Origin: Blastocatellia bacterium
GTDB lineage: Bacteria > Acidobacteriota > Blastocatellia > Pyrinomonadales > Pyrinomonadaceae
NCBI GenBank assembly: GCA_013695495.1
Contig: JACDAK010000296.1
Coordinates: 1 to 8,514 of the forward strand
DNA length: 8,514 bases
Reading direction: 5' to 3'
The position numbers were made by a program, and so were the translations under genes. Under the pieces are notes generated by a model, which worked only from the letters and a program-made list of their open reading frames with translations, made no database searches and was not told the DNA's origin. Below are positions 5,015 through 8,514 of this stretch, piece by piece. Position 1 is the first letter of the stretch. Every line of letters begins with the position of its first letter.

Positions 5015-6508
5015 ATGGACCCCAACGAAAGTCATTTGAACGCGGAAGTCGTCATGGGCGGCGAGAGCGGAAACGTCATAGACGAGCCCCCTTTCCACAT
5101 ACTTTTTCTCGGCAACTGGAGCGGCGACGGCAGCAAAACTGCTGTAGCTGAGAGGCGCCGGATCGAGATCGATCGCGATAATTTTGACGAGACGATCGCT
5201 AAACTGGACGTTCGGTTGAACCTGGAGTTCGAGGGCGGGCGTTCTCTAGATTTGGAATTCAGCGAACTCGAAGATTTTCATCCGGACCAGCTTTTCCGAA
5301 GAGTCTCGGCGTTTGGCGAGCTCCGCGATCTTCGTCGTCGCTTGAACAGCGAGAGCACCTTTGGTTCGGCTTCTCGCGAGGCGAAGGCCATGTTCGAGAT
5401 CTCCGAATCAAGGTATGATGCGGGCGAAGTGCGTGAGAGTGCGCCGCTAGCCGACAACTTGCTCGACGCCATCCTTTCAGGCGGTGCGGGTGAAAAAAAC
5501 CCTGCGGGGTCGCATGTTTCTGCAGATCTCAACAAGCTGGTCGAGGGTCTTGTCAGGCCCCATCTTGTGTCGATCGACGAAGGAGATCAGGCGCAGCTCT
5601 TGGCAGCCGTCGATCAGGCAACCAGTGAGCTAATGCGGGAGATCCTCCACAACAAACGTTTTCAGGAGCTCGAAGCTGCCTGGCGCGGGCTGTATTTCTT
5701 GGTTAGACGGACGGAAACGTCTTCAGACCTCAAGATATTCATATTCGACTTGAGCAAAGACGAACTGCTTGAAGATCTGAGATCGGCCGAATCTTTGAAC
5801 GAGACAATGTCGTTTCGAAATTTGGTCGCGAAACCCATTCAGGACGGTGAACCCTATGCTGCCCTCTTCGCAAACTATGCATTTGCGCCTGAAGTCGATG
5901 ATATCGCAGCATTGATGAGGATAAGTGCGATCGCCGCTGCGGGTACGTCCCCGTTTATTTCGCACATGCGGCCGGACGTTCTGGGTGTTCGTTCCCTTTC
6001 CGAGAACCCGGATGCGAAACTTTGGGGCATATCACCTGATACGGCTGTAGGTAAATCATGGCAGACATTACAGTTACAGGCCGATGCGGAAAGTCTTGGC
6101 ATGGTGATACCGCGCTTTCTGGTGCGGCTGCCGTACGGCTCTGACACTGATCCTGCCGAATGCTTTGATTTCGAGGAATTCGACGGAGTGCCGACCCACG
6201 ACGACTATTGTTGGGCTAATGGGAGTTTCGTAGCGGCCCATTTGCTGGCGGAAACGTTCAGCAGGTCGGGGTGGGACATGAGCCGAACCTTCGTGCAAGA
6301 CGTAGAAAGGCTACCGGTGCATGTCTATCAGGACGGTACCGAGTCAATATACAAGCCTTGTGCAGAAATACTCATGACGCAAGAAGGTGCGGAGCGTCTG
6401 ATGAAATTTGGACTAATGCCATTGATCTCTTACAAGAACACCGACCGGATAAAGCTTGGAAGGTTTCAGTCGGTAGCAGACACGGCACTGAAAGGGCGTT
6501 GGCGATAG
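5015..6508 (+). CDS. TssB-TssC-like contractile sheath fusion protein (VipA/VipB-like)
   Basis: The product is 497 residues; GGAGAG (5004-5009) lies 5 nt before the ATG. Residues 25-110 resemble TssB (VipA): PFHILFLGNWSG, then a basic RRRIEIDRDNFDE segment and a DFHPDQLF turn. Residues 111-170 are a variable linker. Residues 172-425 match the TssC (VipB) core: EILHNKRFQELEAAWRGLYF (209-228), then GEPYAALFANYAF (278-290), RFLVRLPYG (367-375) and HDDYCWANGSF (395-405). Residues 430-497 hold the start of the TssC C-terminal domain (LPVHVYQDG, MPLISYKNTD) but the protein stops at LKGRWR. Canonical TssC continues with further helices and strands that link neighbouring sheath subunits. No later frame in the 85 bp downstream restores them, so this is a natural end or an old truncation. 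No other T6SS gene is nearby. It could be part of a non-canonical sheath or serve another role. Confidence 0.87.
   Translation: MDPNESHLNAEVVMGGESGNVIDEPPFHILFLGNWSGDGSKTAVAERRRIEIDRDNFDETIAKLDVRLNLEFEGGRSLDLEFSELEDFHPDQLFRRVSAFGELRDLRRRLNSESTFGSASREAKAMFEISESRYDAGEVRESAPLADNLLDAILSGGAGEKNPAGSHVSADLNKLVEGLVRPHLVSIDEGDQAQLLAAVDQATSELMREILHNKRFQELEAAWRGLYFLVRRTETSSDLKIFIFDLSKDELLEDLRSAESLNETMSFRNLVAKPIQDGEPYAALFANYAFAPEVDDIAALMRISAIAAAGTSPFISHMRPDVLGVRSLSENPDAKLWGISPDTAVGKSWQTLQLQADAESLGMVIPRFLVRLPYGSDTDPAECFDFEEFDGVPTHDDYCWANGSFVAAHLLAETFSRSGWDMSRTFVQDVERLPVHVYQDGTESIYKPCAEILMTQEGAERLMKFGLMPLISYKNTDRIKLGRFQSVADTALKGRWR
5494..5514 (+). other. In-frame A_AAA_AAC slippery heptamer in the domain linker
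   Basis: Seven A bases (5493-5499) followed by C put the heptamer A_AAA_AAC (5494-5500) in the exact zero-frame phasing used for -1 frameshifting, at Glu160-Lys161-Asn162. A small stem, TGCG-GGGT-CGCA (5503-5514), starts 2 nt later. After a -1 shift the frame stays open for 42 codons, to TGA at 5626-5628. That would give a protein of about 204 residues carrying only the TssB-like half. Transcript slippage on the A run would do the same. Use of the site is unproven. Confidence 0.35.
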
Positions 6509-6517
6509 GCGAAACTC

Positions 6518-6546
6518 TTGGCAAAGTTCACCGGGTGAATTACAAT
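6518..6546 (+). promoter_or_regulatory. Promoter of mnmG
   Basis: TTGGCA (6518-6523), an optimal 17-nt spacer and TACAAT (6541-6546) match the sigma70 consensus at ten of twelve positions. It begins 9 bp after the sheath-gene stop codon, and the start site would be near 6552. mnmG is thus probably transcribed on its own, with a leader of about 42 nt. Confidence 0.6.
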
Positions 6547-6563
6547 CAAAGATTCTGAAACGG

Positions 6564-6587
6564 CGGCGACGGTCGCTGTTTTATTTT
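6564..6587 (+). terminator. Hairpin with T-tract between the sheath gene and mnmG
   Basis: CGGCGA (6564-6569) and TCGCTG (6573-6578) form a 6-bp stem with a CGG loop and one G-U pair. TTTTATTTT (6579-6587) follows. It fits an intrinsic terminator for the sheath-fusion transcript. It lies downstream of the mnmG promoter, so it is also in the mnmG leader, where it could act as an attenuator. Confidence 0.5.
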
Positions 6588-6593
6588 AAAGAG

Positions 6594-8474
6594 ATGTTCG
6601 ACGAGAAATTTGACGTCATTGTAGTGGGGGCAGGTCACGCGGGCTGCGAGGCGGCGTCTGCCGCTGCGCGTCTTGGCGCCCGCACCGCGCTCGTGACGAT
6701 AAATCTCGATCTGATCGGGCAGATGTCTTGTAATCCGGCTATTGGTGGAATCGCTAAGGGGCACGTAGTAAGGGAGATCGATGCGCTGGGCGGTGTAATG
6801 GCCAGAGTGATCGATCGTACCGGGATCCAGTTTCGGCTGTTGAACCGCTCACGAGGCCCAGCGGTGCAGTCGCCGCGAGCTCAGGCCGATCGAAGCCTTT
6901 ATCGCACGGAAATGCGCCGAGTTTTGGAAGCGACGAGCGAACTTTATCTGCGTCAAGGTCTGGTGGTCGACTTAATTGTTGATGACAAAAGGGTTATAGG
7001 TGTTGAACTCCAGGACTCACGTCGTTTGGCGGCGAATGCGGTGGTGATAGCTACCGGCACTTTCCTAAACGGCACTATTCATACGGGCACGCATACTTAC
7101 TCTGGCGGTCGGGGCGGCGAACCAGCATCGATCGAACTTGCGGACGCTTTGCGCCGACACGGTTTCCCGGTCGGAAGATTGAAAACGGGAACGCCGCCCA
7201 GACTTGATGGACGGACAATTAATTGGGAAGCTTTCGAACCGCAGTCTGCCGATGAGGTTCCGGTGCCTTTTTCGTTTTCGACTGAAGAGATCGAACAGCC
7301 GCAGATTCAGTGCTTTATCGGGTACACGAGCGAAAAGCTTCATGAGACCATACGCGACAATCTTGATCAGTCACCGTTGTATTCAGGGAAGATCAAAGGA
7401 GTGGGGCCTCGGTATTGCCCATCGATCGAAGATAAAGTCGTGAAGTTCGCTGAGAAGGACCGTCATCAGCTTTTCCTTGAGCCCGAGGGTCATAATACGA
7501 ACGAAGTCTATCTGAACGGGTTCTCTACGTCGCTGCCTTCGTCTCTTCAGGGGAGGCTGCTGCGGATGCTGCCGGGTTTCGAACACGTCGAGATCATACG
7601 ACCGGGATATGCGATCGAATACGATTTTATCGATCCCCGCGAGCTGAATCGTTCAATGGAATCGAGCCGGATGGAGGGCTTGTTTCTTGCGGGGCAGATA
7701 AACGGGACAACCGGTTATGAGGAGGCGGGCTGTCAGGGACTGATGGCAGGAATAAACGCGGCTTTCTTCACGCAAAAGCGACCACCCCTGGTTTTGCAAC
7801 GAGATGAGGCGTATATAGGCGTTTTGATCGATGATCTTATCCGCCATGGCGTTGATGAACCTTATAGGTTATTTACATCTCGAGCAGAAGCTCGCCTCAT
7901 GCTGCGGCATGACAACGCTGATCAGCGCCTTAGCTTTCACGGTAAAGCGACCGGCCTGATAGGCGACTCGGAGTGGGAGAGGTTTAATCGAAAGCGGGAC
8001 CGCATTGCCGCGCTGCGAAATACACTGGAAACTACCAGGTATAAACGTTCGTCCATCGAATATGCCGCGGCGGCGCAGATAATTGGAGCTGAATTAGGAG
8101 ACGCCTTCACTCTTTCGCAGTTGGCCATGAGACAGGGTGTTCAGCTTGATCTGATCGAGCGGTTGTTGCCTAGTGAGATTCGTTCCGAGATTCAGAAAGG
8201 TGAACTCGAATCAGCTTTCGCGGATTCGTTGTATTCGGGTTACATTGAGAAGCAGAAGGCGGCTACGGACCGAGTAAACCATCATGACTCCCTGAATGTG
8301 CCTGACGGATTCTGTTTCAGCTCAATCGGTGGACTGTCGAATGAGATGATTGAGCGGCTCGAAAAGGCGCGGCCACGGACGTTTGCTCAGGTGCGGACTA
8401 TTGGCGGCCTCACGCCGGCAGCACTCTCATCTGTTTTGGTACATCTCACCGCGAAGAAGCCCTCTACGAATTAG
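6594..8474 (+). CDS. mnmG: tRNA uridine-5-carboxymethylaminomethyl modification enzyme MnmG (GidA)
   Basis: The product is 626 residues, the full family length. With MnmE it installs the carboxymethylaminomethyl (or aminomethyl) group on wobble uridine 34 of certain tRNAs in the cytosol, using FAD, NADH and a folate-derived carbon. The FAD-binding GAGHAG is at residues 12-17. The two cysteines conserved in the family are present: Cys46 in SCNPAIGG and Cys275 in RYCPSIEDK. Also visible are RLKTGTPPRLD (195-205), HQLFLEPEG (291-299) and GQINGTTGYEEAGCQG (367-382). The C-terminal helical region that contacts MnmE and tRNA is complete, ending TPAALSSVLVHL, although some usual residues differ (SRAEARLML where SRAEYRLLL is common). 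The start is the only sensible ATG, but its AAAGAG is directly adjacent to it, so the ribosome-binding site is poor. A partner such as rsmG or mnmE is not visible in the 40 bp that remain. Confidence 0.98.
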   Translation: MFDEKFDVIVVGAGHAGCEAASAAARLGARTALVTINLDLIGQMSCNPAIGGIAKGHVVREIDALGGVMARVIDRTGIQFRLLNRSRGPAVQSPRAQADRSLYRTEMRRVLEATSELYLRQGLVVDLIVDDKRVIGVELQDSRRLAANAVVIATGTFLNGTIHTGTHTYSGGRGGEPASIELADALRRHGFPVGRLKTGTPPRLDGRTINWEAFEPQSADEVPVPFSFSTEEIEQPQIQCFIGYTSEKLHETIRDNLDQSPLYSGKIKGVGPRYCPSIEDKVVKFAEKDRHQLFLEPEGHNTNEVYLNGFSTSLPSSLQGRLLRMLPGFEHVEIIRPGYAIEYDFIDPRELNRSMESSRMEGLFLAGQINGTTGYEEAGCQGLMAGINAAFFTQKRPPLVLQRDEAYIGVLIDDLIRHGVDEPYRLFTSRAEARLMLRHDNADQRLSFHGKATGLIGDSEWERFNRKRDRIAALRNTLETTRYKRSSIEYAAAAQIIGAELGDAFTLSQLAMRQGVQLDLIERLLPSEIRSEIQKGELESAFADSLYSGYIEKQKAATDRVNHHDSLNVPDGFCFSSIGGLSNEMIERLEKARPRTFAQVRTIGGLTPAALSSVLVHLTAKKPSTN

Positions 8475-8514
8475 TGTGGTACGTTCCACAACCTCTTTAT
8501 GGGAAGAATTATAG

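Noticed and set aside
6509..6593. Frameshifted remainder of TssC after the sheath-gene stop codon
   Set aside because: Only 85 bp remain before mnmG, and they hold a promoter and a hairpin; no frame gives the missing TssC helices.
8475..8514. Hairpin TGTGG-6-CCACA (8475-8490) as an mnmG terminator, and ATG at 8499 as the next gene start
   Set aside because: The stem is only 5 bp without a T-tract. The ATG has no ribosome-binding site and only five codons are visible, so neither can be supported.
1..8514. Search for CRISPR arrays, insertion sequences, tRNA or rRNA genes and att sites
   Set aside because: I saw no regularly spaced direct repeats, transposase motifs, terminal inverted repeats with target duplications, or RNA gene signatures.

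Overview
The window is ordinary bacterial chromosome of moderate GC content. It has closely packed genes, short intergenic gaps and mostly recognisable ribosome-binding sites. The gene set is a beta-helix surface protein of the 'GGDFQAALNQARPGE' type, paired universal stress proteins, a PilZ protein, a TssB-TssC-like sheath fusion and a 626-residue MnmG. That combination reminds me of Acidobacteriota (Blastocatellia-like), but this is an impression from protein style and is not proven by any marker in the window.

Layout. Positions 1-287 are a non-coding leader with several inverted repeats. It precedes a secreted or membrane-anchored right-handed beta-helix protein (288-1817, +). Convergent to it is a two-gene universal stress operon on the minus strand: a single-domain Usp (3327-2881) followed after 17 bp by a tandem two-domain Usp (2862-1939). 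Divergent from the operon, across a 148-bp region with two dyads, is an FMN-binding split-barrel (pyridoxamine-phosphate-oxidase-like) protein (3476-3961, +). A small two-helix membrane protein (4156-4341) follows and is closed by a stem-loop with a T-tract. Next come a c-di-GMP-type PilZ protein (4641-4943) with a roughly 140-nt structured leader, and a 497-residue fusion of TssB-like and TssC-like contractile-sheath domains (5015-6508) with its own strong promoter. Last is tRNA-modification enzyme MnmG/GidA (6594-8474), also with its own promoter.

How the genes relate. The two Usp genes and the flavoprotein look like a stress or low-oxygen/redox module that shares one divergent control region. 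The PilZ protein is a candidate c-di-GMP effector. It lies 71 bp upstream of the sheath fusion, but that gene has its own promoter, so co-function is only a possibility. mnmG is a housekeeping gene and is probably transcribed independently.

The most interesting material is the orphan TssB-TssC fusion. No other T6SS gene is in the window, and its TssC half ends well short of the usual C-terminus. An in-frame A_AAA_AAC heptamer lies exactly in its inter-domain linker, so slippage there would release a TssB-only form. Also notable are the multi-hairpin leader of the PilZ gene, the perfect inverted repeat over the sheath-gene promoter, and a terminator-like hairpin inside the mnmG leader.
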